Shown piece by piece: positions 37,590-46,507 of a stretch of 64,000 nt of DNA; positions within the stretch are counted from its first letter, which is position 1, and each line of letters starts with the position of its first letter. The stretch lies in the NCBI RefSeq assembly GCF_027257845.1, contig NZ_JAPVOT010000016.1, positions 1 to 64,000 of the forward strand, given 5' to 3'. This stretch comes from Alteromonas sp. BMJM2 (GTDB lineage: Bacteria; Pseudomonadota; Gammaproteobacteria; Enterobacterales; Alteromonadaceae). The notes under the pieces were generated by a model. It was not told the DNA's origin. It searched no databases and was given only the letters and a program-made list of their open reading frames with translations. A program made the position numbers and the translations under genes.

Positions 37590-38839
37590 TACTGCGCTCC
37601 AGCGTATTGCGCGCTGTTTTGAGCGCCGCTTTGACCGCCGCTTTCTAGGGAACTGCGCACAGAGTAAGGTTTACGCTCTGTTTGTGTCTGCGTTTGAGTT
37701 GACGCACTGGCTGCGGATACCCGCTGTCCAGGTGACAGCTTGTGGGTACCGTCTACGATATAGCGGTCGCCTTCTTTTAACGCCCCACGGACGAAGGCGT
37801 TGTTCCCGTCGGTGTAAACCACCTCCACCACTCTTGCTTCAAGCGCTGTGCCGCTCTCAGTTTGATCTGCATCGCCTAATACAAATACTCGCCATAGGCC
37901 ACGTAGCCCGTTGCTTAATGCTGTCACAGGTAGCCAGCTACCTTGTTCATTGTGCAAGCGCGCACCAAACAAAATAGCCATATCACCAGGTCGTACTTTG
38001 TCATTGCTGTTCAGGGTTACCAGAATATCAACGGTTCTGGTTTGTATATTTCTCACAGCAAGGCGTTGAGTGACTACGCCCGCTGCATTTTGCTCACCAA
38101 TTCGAAGAGTGACAGATTCACCAATATCAAACTGGTCAATAATATCTGCTGGCACTGCAAAGCGAGCTTGAAATTGCTCGTTACTCGTAATACCAATGAC
38201 CGCCATCCCGGCGTTGACAACACTTCCCTCATCAAAGAAGCGTTGATTTACTTGACCGTCGAATGGCGCATAAAGTACGGCTCTATCAAGTGCCACATTC
38301 ATCGAATTAAGGGATGCTTCAATTTCGTCTACTCTGGCATTGGCCACACTAAGGGAAGCATTTGTTTCATCCAGTCGCTGTGCAGACTCTAACTTTCGGT
38401 CTACCAATGATTGTGTTCTATCGTTATTAATCTTGGCTAAGTTCAAATCTGCTTTAACTCGCACTAAAGAGGCGTTTAGTTCCTCTTGCTGTGCTTTTAA
38501 GCGCTGAGTATCTAGCCGAGCGACAACATCCCCTTTAGACACCACATCACCCTCTTCAACCAGCACCTCCTCCAGTTGACCGCCAGTGTCGAATGACAAT
38601 GAGGTTGATTTTGGAGATTCCACTAAACCAAAAACATTGATGGGTGTTTCAAATTGCTGTTGCACCTTTACTGTGCCGGTAACGACAGACAGGGGCGCTC
38701 TCGCCTGAGGTTTCTGCGCGGCATTACCTATTCCAGCTGCTACCAACAGCAGCACCAGCGCGGCAGTAAAAACGACGATTGCAACGTATAAGGATGCTTT
38801 ACTTGCCGTTGACGAGGTATCAGCAGAATTCATATTCAT
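37589..38839 (-). CDS. RND efflux periplasmic adaptor
   Basis: A membrane-fusion protein of 416 residues that connects the RND permease to the outer-membrane channel. An N-terminal signal anchor (about 14-37) is followed by the lipoyl half-motif VEEGDVVSKGDVVARLD (about 94), an alpha-helical hairpin (about 112-180), the second half VLYAPFDGQVNQRF (about 191) and beta-barrel domains. The C-terminus is a Ser/Gln-rich tail. It is the first gene of the pump operon and diverges from the tetR gene. An alternative ATG at 38833 is equally possible. Confidence 0.92.
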   Translation of the reverse strand: MNMNSADTSSTASKASLYVAIVVFTAALVLLLVAAGIGNAAQKPQARAPLSVVTGTVKVQQQFETPINVFGLVESPKSTSLSFDTGGQLEEVLVEEGDVVSKGDVVARLDTQRLKAQQEELNASLVRVKADLNLAKINNDRTQSLVDRKLESAQRLDETNASLSVANARVDEIEASLNSMNVALDRAVLYAPFDGQVNQRFFDEGSVVNAGMAVIGITSNEQFQARFAVPADIIDQFDIGESVTLRIGEQNAAGVVTQRLAVRNIQTRTVDILVTLNSNDKVRPGDMAILFGARLHNEQGSWLPVTALSNGLRGLWRVFVLGDADQTESGTALEARVVEVVYTDGNNAFVRGALKEGDRYIVDGTHKLSPGQRVSAASASTQTQTQTERKPYSVRSSLESGGQSGAQNSAQYAGAQ

Positions 38840-38883
38840 GTTTTTACACTCAGTGATGATGTTTGCAAATGCATAGTGCGATG

Positions 38884-38912
38884 CTAGTATATAAATACTA
38901 GACCGTCCAGTA
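38884..38912. promoter_or_regulatory. Palindromic TetR-type operator between efflux operon and regulator
   Basis: TACTAGACCGTCCAGTA (38896-38912) is a 17-bp dyad: only one symmetric pair and the centre deviate. It overlaps a second dyad CTAGTAT-ATAA-ATACTAG (38884-38901) with perfect 7-bp arms. Both lie in the 119-bp divergent region. Dyads of this kind with a GACCGTC core are typical of TetR repressor sites, so autoregulation and pump control are inferred. Confidence 0.65.
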
Positions 38913-38958
38913 TGATATTATTTATTCGTTATATTCTTTTATTTCACAAGCGAGGATC

Positions 38959-39603
38959 ATGGTGTCGCAAATAAGAAAACAAGGAAGACCGAAAAGTGAA
39001 GAGAAATCTCGGCTTATCTTACAGGCTGCATCGCGACTTTTTTTGAAGGATGGCTTTACTAAGACGTCTATGGACGGTATTGCTAAAGCCTCTGGCGTTT
39101 CAAAGCAAACGGTTTACTCTCATTTTGAAAATAAAGACGTTCTATTTCAATCAGCGATATCGTCTAAGTGCCGGGCATACCAGCTCGATACCCCTGAAGT
39201 TTTTGAGTCAGCACAACACGAGCCGAGCATTACAGAGTGTCTTCATAAGATTGGCAGACAATATATACGTCTTATTCAAGACCCCGAGACCGTGGGTATA
39301 TTTAGGGTAATCATTGCCGAGGCTGTTAATAACGCTCACGTGGCGTCGCTATTTTATCAAGCCGGTCCGAAACGCTCACTAGACGCTCTTGGTCATACAA
39401 TTTGGCAATTAGGCAAAGGTGATTTAACGTCAGAGCAAGCAAATCAACTTGCCATCGATTATTGCGCATTACTGAAAGGTGAATTTCACACCATGTTATT
39501 GTGCGGAATTCACTCGGTGATGAATGATGCACATATTCATGAACACGTAAGCTTAGCCGCAGAAAAAATAGCCGTTTTGCTTGCCTATTATCGCAATAAA
39601 TAA
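38959..39603 (+). CDS. TetR-family transcriptional regulator
   Basis: A 214-residue TetR/AcrR-type repressor. The helix-turn-helix lies at about 34-60 (SMDGIAKASGVSKQTVYSHFENK). The C-terminal ligand domain includes a segment like the TetR_C AefR-type (RLIQDPETVGIFRVIIAEA). It diverges from the RND pump with a palindrome between them, so it is the likely local repressor, released by a pump substrate. Confidence 0.9.
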   Translation: MVSQIRKQGRPKSEEKSRLILQAASRLFLKDGFTKTSMDGIAKASGVSKQTVYSHFENKDVLFQSAISSKCRAYQLDTPEVFESAQHEPSITECLHKIGRQYIRLIQDPETVGIFRVIIAEAVNNAHVASLFYQAGPKRSLDALGHTIWQLGKGDLTSEQANQLAIDYCALLKGEFHTMLLCGIHSVMNDAHIHEHVSLAAEKIAVLLAYYRNK

Positions 39604-39733
39604 TGCTCACGATGAGCTGCAACAAGTGAGTCAATTACATTCCCGTAATATGGTTAGTGTTTACCCTTGAAAGATTACTTATTCCGCGGTTTGTTATACA
39701 CTAGCGACGTTTTCGTTAATGATTGAGTGGCTC

Positions 39734-40747
39734 ATGTCTGACTTTACGGGTAACCATATTCTTTCGGTTAATCAATTTGATCGGGAGGCCATTGAGAAGG
39801 TATTCTCAGTAGCCGATTCCATGCAACCTTATGCAAGACGAGAAAAGCGCACTACGGTGTTAGAAGGTGCCATTCTTGGTAATCTTTTTTTTGAACCTAG
39901 CACCCGAACTCGAGTGAGTTTTGGTACCGCTTTTAATTTATTAGGCGGTGAAGTGCGAGAAACCACAGGAATGTCGAGTTCAGCGCTGGCAAAGGGCGAA
40001 TCTCTTTACGATACAGCAAGAGTGTTGAGCGGTTATTCTGATATTATTGCCATGCGTCATCCAGCTGCGGGCTCTGTAGCAGAGTTTGCTGAAGGTAGCC
40101 GGGTTCCAGTTATTAATGGCGGCGACGGTGCAAACGAGCACCCTACTCAAGCTCTATTAGACCTATTTACTATTAAACGCGAGTTAGAATACAACGGTCA
40201 AGGTATCGACGGTCTTCATATCGCCATGATAGGCGATTTGCGCTACGGCCGAACCGTCCATTCATTGTCCCGCTTACTGTGTTTATTTAATAACGTTCGT
40301 TTTACCTTAATATCGCCGCAAGAATTAGCCATGCCACAGCCGGTTATTGATGCTATTGAGCAGGCAGGTCACCAGCTCACTATTACCGATACTCTAGAGG
40401 GCAATATGGATGCAGATATTTGTTATCAAACCCGTATTCAAGAAGAGCGATTTCCTTCACAAGATGAAGCCAACAAATACCGCGGAAAGTTTCGGTTAAA
40501 TCAATCGATTTACACACGGCACTTTCAGTCTAAGACCGTTATTATGCATCCACTTCCTCGAGATTCTCGTATGGAAGCCAACGAGCTAGACAACGATTTA
40601 AACCTTAATCCAAACCTAGCCATTTTCCGACAAACCGATAATGGTGTGTTGGTAAGAATGGCCTTATTTGCCCTCACTCTTGGTGTAGAGCATTTGGTCA
40701 CAAAATACGAACGTGACGTCGTTTGGTACAGCAATAAGAGTAAGTAA
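39734..40747 (+). CDS. pyrB: Aspartate carbamoyltransferase
   Basis: PyrB condenses carbamoyl phosphate and aspartate in the first committed step of pyrimidine synthesis. The carbamoyl-phosphate site STRTR is at about residue 56, with KGES (about 86), MRHP (about 104), HPTQ (about 135) and HPLPR (about 273). It has 337 residues, longer than the E. coli catalytic chain (311). No pyrI regulatory gene is adjacent. The ATG at 39734 with GAGTGG upstream is preferred to 39719. hemL begins 4 nt after the stop, so they are probably co-transcribed. Confidence 0.93.
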   Translation: MSDFTGNHILSVNQFDREAIEKVFSVADSMQPYARREKRTTVLEGAILGNLFFEPSTRTRVSFGTAFNLLGGEVRETTGMSSSALAKGESLYDTARVLSGYSDIIAMRHPAAGSVAEFAEGSRVPVINGGDGANEHPTQALLDLFTIKRELEYNGQGIDGLHIAMIGDLRYGRTVHSLSRLLCLFNNVRFTLISPQELAMPQPVIDAIEQAGHQLTITDTLEGNMDADICYQTRIQEERFPSQDEANKYRGKFRLNQSIYTRHFQSKTVIMHPLPRDSRMEANELDNDLNLNPNLAIFRQTDNGVLVRMALFALTLGVEHLVTKYERDVVWYSNKSK

Positions 40748-40751
40748 TTAC

Positions 40752-42032
40752 ATGACAAAATCTGAAACACTATTTGCCCGAGCTCAAATTACCATACCAG
40801 GTGGTGTAAACTCACCCGTGCGCGCTTTTAAAGCAGTAGGTGGAACACCTCGCTTTATTACTAAAGCAGATGGTGCATACATGTGGGATGTAGACGGCAA
40901 ACAGTACATTGACTACATTCAGTCATGGGGCCCAATGGTGCTCGGGCACAATAATCCCAAGATAAGAGAGGCTGTCATAGAGGCTTCTTACAGCGGTTTA
41001 TCGTTTGGCGCGCCTACTGAAGCCGAAGTTATTATGGCTGAAACCGTGAGTAAAATGGTGCCGTCCATGGAGATGGTGCGCATGGTAAACTCTGGCACCG
41101 AGGCAACAATGTCGGCAATACGACTAGCTCGAGGCTATACAGGTCGCAACAAAATTGTAAAATTTGAAGGCTGCTATCACGGGCATGCCGATTCATTGTT
41201 AGTAAAAGCGGGGTCAGGTGCGCTGACACTGGGCGTACCAAGCTCCCCTGGCGTACCTGCGAATGTGGCGGAGCACACGCTCACCGTTGAATACAATAAT
41301 ATCGAATCGGTTAAAGAGATCTTCAAGGCTCATGGCGACGACATTGCCTGTATTATTGTAGAGCCAGTTGCTGGCAACATGAACTGTATTCCACCGGTAG
41401 ATGGCTTTCTTGAAGGCCTTCGGGCGGTATGCGATGAGTACGAGAGCGTACTGATTTTTGACGAAGTCATGACGGGCTTCCGTGTTTCTCGTGGCGGTGC
41501 ACAAGAGAGATACGGTGTTAAACCCGACCTCACGTGCCTTGGCAAAGTTATCGGCGGCGGCATGCCGGTAGGCTGCTTTGGCGGCAGAAAAGATATTATT
41601 ACTCATATAGCTCCCACTGGTCCTGTATATCAAGCAGGAACGCTCTCGGGCAACCCAGTGGCGATGGCCGCAGGCCTTGCCGCTATGGAGCAACTGCAGC
41701 AAGAAGACCTCTATGACTCAATCTTTGAGAATACGCAGGCGCTGGTAGATGGCATGCAGGCACTGGCCGACAAGCACAATATTAGTCTAACTACTAATGT
41801 TGCAGGCAGTATGTTTGGGATATTCTTCACCGACGTTCAGAAGGTGACGAACTATAAACAGGCCATTAATTGCAACACCGAGCAATTTAATAAGTTTTAT
41901 CACGGCATGCTGAACGAGGGGGTATACCTAGCCCCAGCCTCTTATGAGGCAGGCTTTGTATCTAAAGCTCACGACGCAAGTGTTATTGAAAAAACACTCG
42001 CGGCGGCAGATAAGGTATTTGCCACGCTGTAA
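40752..42032 (+). CDS. hemL: Glutamate-1-semialdehyde 2,1-aminomutase
   Basis: HemL makes 5-aminolevulinate from glutamate 1-semialdehyde in the C5 pathway of tetrapyrrole synthesis, using PLP. Lys265 ([13 protein letters not shown]) is the PLP lysine, matching E. coli numbering. NSGTEA (about 113), the YHGHAD block (about 142) and FDEVMTGFR (about 236) are intact. It has 426 residues. I chose the ATG at 40752 ([11 protein letters not shown]), as the extra 13 upstream codons lie inside pyrB in another frame. A hairpin terminator follows. Confidence 0.96.
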   Translation: MTKSETLFARAQITIPGGVNSPVRAFKAVGGTPRFITKADGAYMWDVDGKQYIDYIQSWGPMVLGHNNPKIREAVIEASYSGLSFGAPTEAEVIMAETVSKMVPSMEMVRMVNSGTEATMSAIRLARGYTGRNKIVKFEGCYHGHADSLLVKAGSGALTLGVPSSPGVPANVAEHTLTVEYNNIESVKEIFKAHGDDIACIIVEPVAGNMNCIPPVDGFLEGLRAVCDEYESVLIFDEVMTGFRVSRGGAQERYGVKPDLTCLGKVIGGGMPVGCFGGRKDIITHIAPTGPVYQAGTLSGNPVAMAAGLAAMEQLQQEDLYDSIFENTQALVDGMQALADKHNISLTTNVAGSMFGIFFTDVQKVTNYKQAINCNTEQFNKFYHGMLNEGVYLAPASYEAGFVSKAHDASVIEKTLAAADKVFATL

Positions 42033-42060
42033 AGCCTGTTTACACTAAATGTGTTGACGT

Positions 42061-42091
42061 AAAGAGCACCTCAAATGTTGTGCTCTTTAAT
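42061..42091 (+). terminator. Terminator after hemL
   Basis: A 9-bp perfect stem AAAGAGCAC/GTGCTCTTT (42061-42069, 42080-42088) with a 10-nt loop, ending in TTT then AATT. It ends the pyrB-hemL unit. Confidence 0.65.
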
Positions 42092-42308
42092 TGACAAAAA
42101 AATGAAAAGACTAATACGACTCGAACTCTTTGTCGCAGCAATCCTTTTGTATCGATCTCTTTTTTCAACAATTGTTCACTTGAATTTCACTGGGATATAC
42201 GTTTACCTTAGTGCAAGAAATGAAGTCGTACAATCCAAATAGTTTCGTATTATGTTGTTTAGACGCAATCGTTTTCACCGTGAAAGTCACTTAAAATAAG
42301 ATTAGCTA

Positions 42309-43391
42309 ATGTCATCTATGGAATGGTTTTTAGGAATAGGGATAGTTTTAGTCCTCATTTATAGCGCCGTTATAACAATACTGCTTATTAAACGCAGCCG
42401 ACGATTTGCGCGAAGGGTAGCCCAGTATAAAAAGGACAGGCGCAGTACTGACTTGGATATTGAAAAAGAAATGCGTTTTCAAGAGGCTGCTGATGAGGCC
42501 ATGCGATTAAACCAGACCTTCCAAAAGTTTGTTCCCAAACAGTTTGTTGAACACATGGCCAATTCCGATGTAGAAAACCTTGGTTTAGGCTACGCCTCCG
42601 AAAATGAAGTCGCTATCATGTTTTGCGACATTAGAGGATTTACCGGCTTTTCTGAGCGCGTAACACCTCAAGAATTGATGAACTTTTTGAATTCATATTT
42701 TACCCGTATGAACGATCCTATCCATCAAAACAGCGGCTTTATTGACAAGTTCATGGGCGATGGAATTATGGCCTTATTCGACCATCCGGGGGGTACGGCA
42801 AGAGACAAAGCTATCGATTCATTAAATGCGGCAATAGACTTAAGGAAAGCACTGACTATTTATAATGGACATAGAAAAAACAGTGACTATGCCGCCGTGA
42901 ACATGGGTATAGGGATACATTTTGGCACCGTCATTATGGGAACAGTGGGGTCTGAGGATCGCATGGATACCACCGTTATCGGTGATAGTGTTAATATAGC
43001 TTCACGCCTTGAGGCGCTAACACCAAAATATAAAGCAGATATCATTGTGAGTGCACAGGTGCTTCAAACCTTGGGGGCAGGCTACCCCATTAAAACACGC
43101 TTGCTTGATTGGGTACGCGTGAAAGGCAGACAGGCGCCAATTGAAATCTATGAGGTATTGAGTCACCTTAGCGACGCGGAACAAGAAGTTCGATACTCGG
43201 TTCAATCCAAAATTGCTGCAGGGCTTGCATGTCGTATCAATAAACAGTGGGACGAAGCGATTACTTACTTTGAAAAGGCGTTAGACGAAAACCCAAACGA
43301 TAGCCTCGCTCAACATCATATTGACGTATGCCGTATATATCGAAATATAGACTTAGATGATGACTGGGACGGTGCACTCGTTCTTCAATAA
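42309..43391 (+). CDS. Membrane-anchored class III nucleotidyl cyclase
   Basis: A 360-residue protein with one N-terminal membrane helix (about 6-28), a short coiled linker (about 30-75), a class III adenylate/guanylate cyclase domain (about 95-285) and a C-terminal TPR-like segment (about 298-345). The metal Asp107 (FCDIRGFT) and Asp151 (KFMGDG) are intact, Lys147 is a substrate-binding candidate, and VNIASRLE supplies the Asn and Arg of the transition-state site. Lys and Thr at the base-contact positions favour adenylate cyclase, as in bacterial enzymes. It stands alone after the hemL terminator. The sensed signal is unknown. Confidence 0.88.
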   Translation: MSSMEWFLGIGIVLVLIYSAVITILLIKRSRRFARRVAQYKKDRRSTDLDIEKEMRFQEAADEAMRLNQTFQKFVPKQFVEHMANSDVENLGLGYASENEVAIMFCDIRGFTGFSERVTPQELMNFLNSYFTRMNDPIHQNSGFIDKFMGDGIMALFDHPGGTARDKAIDSLNAAIDLRKALTIYNGHRKNSDYAAVNMGIGIHFGTVIMGTVGSEDRMDTTVIGDSVNIASRLEALTPKYKADIIVSAQVLQTLGAGYPIKTRLLDWVRVKGRQAPIEIYEVLSHLSDAEQEVRYSVQSKIAAGLACRINKQWDEAITYFEKALDENPNDSLAQHHIDVCRIYRNIDLDDDWDGALVLQ

Positions 43392-43453
43392 ACGTAGGGC
43401 AATAAAGACCAACACGCCCTAGCCGTTACTGTTTTTCTAATTTGCTTACCCGC

Positions 43454-44386
43454 TCAACCATCTTTGGATAGCATCGCCTGCGCTTTTATAAAGTTAACTG
43501 AGGGTGCGAAAAATGCAGCGCCGGTTTCTGCACTGGTAAAGTCTAGCCAGCGGTCATAATCCCCTTCTCCATTTCCGTAAATTTGGCTTTGCAGCATGTG
43601 CTTAAAAGGCCGAGCACTTGCGCTACAACTCACAAAGAATAAACCTTGAGATGCCATATCCCCGTAGGGCATTCCCTGTTTCATAAGTTTAGGGCTTTCG
43701 TCTTCATGAGATGAGTTTGTCGCGCGAAGGCAATGGGACGACTGAGACTGTTCAACACTAGGCAAATTGTGCTGCTGAGTGGTTCCCATCGCCTGTTCTT
43801 TTTGTCGCTCAGACAAGCTATTCCAGCGCCTGAGATCATGACGATAACGCTGCACGTGTAAATAACTTCCCCCTTGAAAATCGGGGTCGTCCTCTTCGCT
43901 AATGATAGCGACCTTTCTGCGAGCCATTCCTCTAGGATTATCAGTAGCGTAAAGAAAGCCGTTGAGGTCGCGACCGTCGAGGTAGCGAAAACCCCGCACC
44001 TGCTCTACCAACTCAACGTGGATGCGCAGTAGGTCCATCACCTCAATACCAACGGCGTGGCAAATATCAAGCCGGTCTGCTCTAATCTGAATAAATAAGT
44101 CGCAAGGGGTAGTTGGGGCGCTTCTGTCTTCACACTGCATATCGGGAAAAGGAGCAAGCTCAACGGGAATTAGCCCGGGATATACATCGGCCCAATAGCT
44201 GGTGCCCACCGCAATCACACCGGTAATCATGGCTTCGTAATGCTCATTTTCAAAATGTTCGAAAATATCGAGCACTCTCGCTAATTTTGCTCTTACGGCT
44301 TCGCTGTCTTCGTCGACAACATTGAGCATCAAATATTGCGCATGCAAATTTGGCTCTGCGCATATGCCTTTTTGTGGTTGTGTCAT
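43454..44386 (-). CDS. DyP-family heme peroxidase-like protein, distal residues replaced
   Basis: A 310-residue member of the dye-decolorising peroxidase family (YfeX/DypB side), heme-binding and cytoplasmic in this class, with no signal peptide. FRYLDGRDLNGF and the later MPYG-x-GLFF pattern identify it. The proximal heme ligand is His218 (SSHCLR). The family signature GFxDGTxNP reads GFLYATDNP, so the catalytic distal Asp is Tyr146. The distal Arg, 18 residues after the His, is Lys236 (LMKQGMPYG). The spacing of all three matches DypB and YfeX. Loss of the Asp/Arg pair suggests weak or altered peroxidase chemistry. It is convergent with the cyclase gene. Confidence 0.85.
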   Translation of the reverse strand: MTQPQKGICAEPNLHAQYLMLNVVDEDSEAVRAKLARVLDIFEHFENEHYEAMITGVIAVGTSYWADVYPGLIPVELAPFPDMQCEDRSAPTTPCDLFIQIRADRLDICHAVGIEVMDLLRIHVELVEQVRGFRYLDGRDLNGFLYATDNPRGMARRKVAIISEEDDPDFQGGSYLHVQRYRHDLRRWNSLSERQKEQAMGTTQQHNLPSVEQSQSSHCLRATNSSHEDESPKLMKQGMPYGDMASQGLFFVSCSASARPFKHMLQSQIYGNGEGDYDRWLDFTSAETGAAFFAPSVNFIKAQAMLSKDG

Positions 44387-44534
44387 TGCAGCTCTTGTTA
44401 TTATTTGAAGTTTTCTTAAAGCACTTATAAAAACTACTCATTCAAACAGCGCTTATTAACCGCTTTGACAAGCGTAATACAACTTCTGCTAAAAGCGGTT
44501 AAATCCCTTGCTGTGATGAGCGCTATCAGTGTGC

Positions 44535-46250
44535 TTAATACCCCGCAGCTTGTCCATCTTTTCTGCTTTCAGAGGCGCCAAAATACACCCCTTTTTTGGC
44601 ATCCCAAGCAATGGCTTGATAGCCGCCAAATGCACCGACTACACGCTGCAGCTTATGGCCTCTCTCCATAAGCTCGCGCTGCACCGCCTCATCAAACCCT
44701 GACTCTAAGCTTACATAGCCGCCGTCTAACATTAATTCACCCGTTGGACTGCTTGAGCCACTGTGGAGAATCCGTGGTGCATCACCTGCTTCTTGCAAAT
44801 TCATCCCAAAATCCAGAATATTCACAATAATTTGTGCGTGCATTTGAGGCTGTGTGCCACCGCCCATTACCCCAAAGCTCATCACAGGGCGACCGTTTCG
44901 GGTAACAAAAGCCGGAATAATGGTATGAAAGGGACGTTTGCCGGGGCGATACTCGTTGTAGTGCCCCTCTTCTAGCGTAAACATTTCACCTCTATTTTGC
45001 AGTACAAAACCTAAACCCGGCGGCGTCATACCCGACCCCATTCCGCGATAATTACTTTGAATTAGCGACACCATATTGCCGTCTTTGTCTGCCACAGTTA
45101 GGTAAATAGTATCGCCCTCATAAATACCTGCATCTACCCGGGACGCTGCTTTTTCCATATCAATGAGCGCTTGTCGCTTTTTGGCATACTCTTTGGAAAT
45201 TAGCCAGTCTACAGGTATGTCATTGAAGTCTGGGTCAGCATAAAACTTTGCTCTATCTTCAAATGCCAGCTTTTTTGCTTCTACAAAGGTGTGAATATAA
45301 TCGGCAGAATTAAACCCCATGCCCTCTATATCATAGCGTTCGAGTACATTGAGGATCTGCAGTGCAGCAATACCTTGTCCGTTTGGAGGCAGTTCCCACA
45401 CATCGTAACCACGATAATTTGCTGATACTGGCTCAACCCATTGTGATGTATGAGACGCTAAATCTTGATAAGAAAGAAATCCGCCCTGAGCTTCCATATA
45501 CGCATCAATGGCGCGAGCAATATCTCCTTTGTAAAACGCATCACGGCCACCGGTCGCTATTTTTTCATAGGTAACCGCAAGCCCAGGATTCTTAAATATG
45601 TCGCCTTTTTTAGGCACATTGCCGTTAACAAGGTAGGTTTCTGCAAATCCATCGTAGTGGCCTATTCTGTCTTTATTCATTTGCCAGTAATACGCGATTA
45701 ATTCTGAAACTGGGAAGCCATTTTTCGCGTATTCGATAGCAGGAGTAAGAAGAGTAGACATGGGTAACTTGCCGAACTTTTCATGTAACTCAAACCAACC
45801 GTCTACCGCACCAGGAACAGATACAGGTAAAGGACCAAACTTGGGGATCTTATTTAATCCGCGCTCTGCAAACACCGCTTTAGTCAGTGAACGGGGAGAA
45901 CGACCTGATGCATTTAAACCAACTAGCTTTTGTTCACTGGCATCCCATACAATGGCGAATAAGTCTCCTCCTATACCACTCCCTGTAGGCTCTACTAGGC
46001 CAAGCATAGCATTTGCTGCAATAGCCGCATCGACAGCACTTCCACCTTGCTTAAGCACATCCAGAGCGACCTGCGTTGCTAAGGGTTGACTGGTTGCCGC
46101 CATGCCATGCTGCGCTATAACCTCCGACCGGCTGGCGAATGGCTTGCCTGTTACTCTGTCGTAAGCCTGTGAAGACGATATACAAAGCGTGCTGCATAGT
46201 GTAATTGCGAACGTCATCGCGAAAAGTGAGTGTATTAGTTTAGCTCTCAT
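44535..46250 (-). CDS. ggt: Gamma-glutamyltransferase family protein
   Basis: An Ntn-hydrolase exported to the periplasm, expected to cleave gamma-glutamyl bonds (glutathione) after self-processing. It has a signal peptide (about 1-29). The nucleophile is Thr381 (EGDTIYLTVAD), at the start of the small subunit. Other blocks are NAMLGLVEPTGSGIGGD (about 80) and FGVMGGGTQPQ (about 475). It has 571 residues. The sequence around Thr381 (DTIYL rather than THYS) places it with the YwrD-like branch, so glutathione as substrate is likely but not sure. Monocistronic. Confidence 0.88.
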   Translation of the reverse strand: MRAKLIHSLFAMTFAITLCSTLCISSSQAYDRVTGKPFASRSEVIAQHGMAATSQPLATQVALDVLKQGGSAVDAAIAANAMLGLVEPTGSGIGGDLFAIVWDASEQKLVGLNASGRSPRSLTKAVFAERGLNKIPKFGPLPVSVPGAVDGWFELHEKFGKLPMSTLLTPAIEYAKNGFPVSELIAYYWQMNKDRIGHYDGFAETYLVNGNVPKKGDIFKNPGLAVTYEKIATGGRDAFYKGDIARAIDAYMEAQGGFLSYQDLASHTSQWVEPVSANYRGYDVWELPPNGQGIAALQILNVLERYDIEGMGFNSADYIHTFVEAKKLAFEDRAKFYADPDFNDIPVDWLISKEYAKKRQALIDMEKAASRVDAGIYEGDTIYLTVADKDGNMVSLIQSNYRGMGSGMTPPGLGFVLQNRGEMFTLEEGHYNEYRPGKRPFHTIIPAFVTRNGRPVMSFGVMGGGTQPQMHAQIIVNILDFGMNLQEAGDAPRILHSGSSSPTGELMLDGGYVSLESGFDEAVQRELMERGHKLQRVVGAFGGYQAIAWDAKKGVYFGASESRKDGQAAGY

Positions 46251-46413
46251 CTCAGTAATCCCGTCGTTTCTCTTTTTGATTCAACGCACGTTTTTTATAA
46301 ACAATGTTAGTGTGCTTACGTTAGCCATTGGCAGTTTCGTGTTGAAACCTCTTTGAACTTCCATTTCTAGTGTAGCGTTTAAGGCGCAATACGCCTAGGT
46401 TTATCGCAGAACG

Positions 46414-46439
46414 AAAAAAGCCTCGCAAATGCGAGGCTT
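46414..46439 (-). terminator. Terminator after amtB
   Basis: A 9-bp stem AAGCCTCGC/GCGAGGCTT (46418-46426, 46431-46439) with a 4-nt loop. On the minus strand it ends in six T, right behind amtB. Confidence 0.88.
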
Positions 46440-46507
46440 AAGTGATGGTAGTTAGGCATTATTGTGTTTTTGTCGCTGCCTACATCAATGTAAATTGATA
46501 CGTGTGT

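Noticed and set aside
34437..38839. AcrB-unlike TM4 and TM10 residues as a sign of a defective pump
   Set aside because: The Asp-Asn and no-Lys pattern is common in many non-AcrB RND permeases, so it is not a defect.
41214..41702. A 162-codon minus-strand frame inside hemL
   Set aside because: It is antisense to intact hemL and shows no recognisable protein family.
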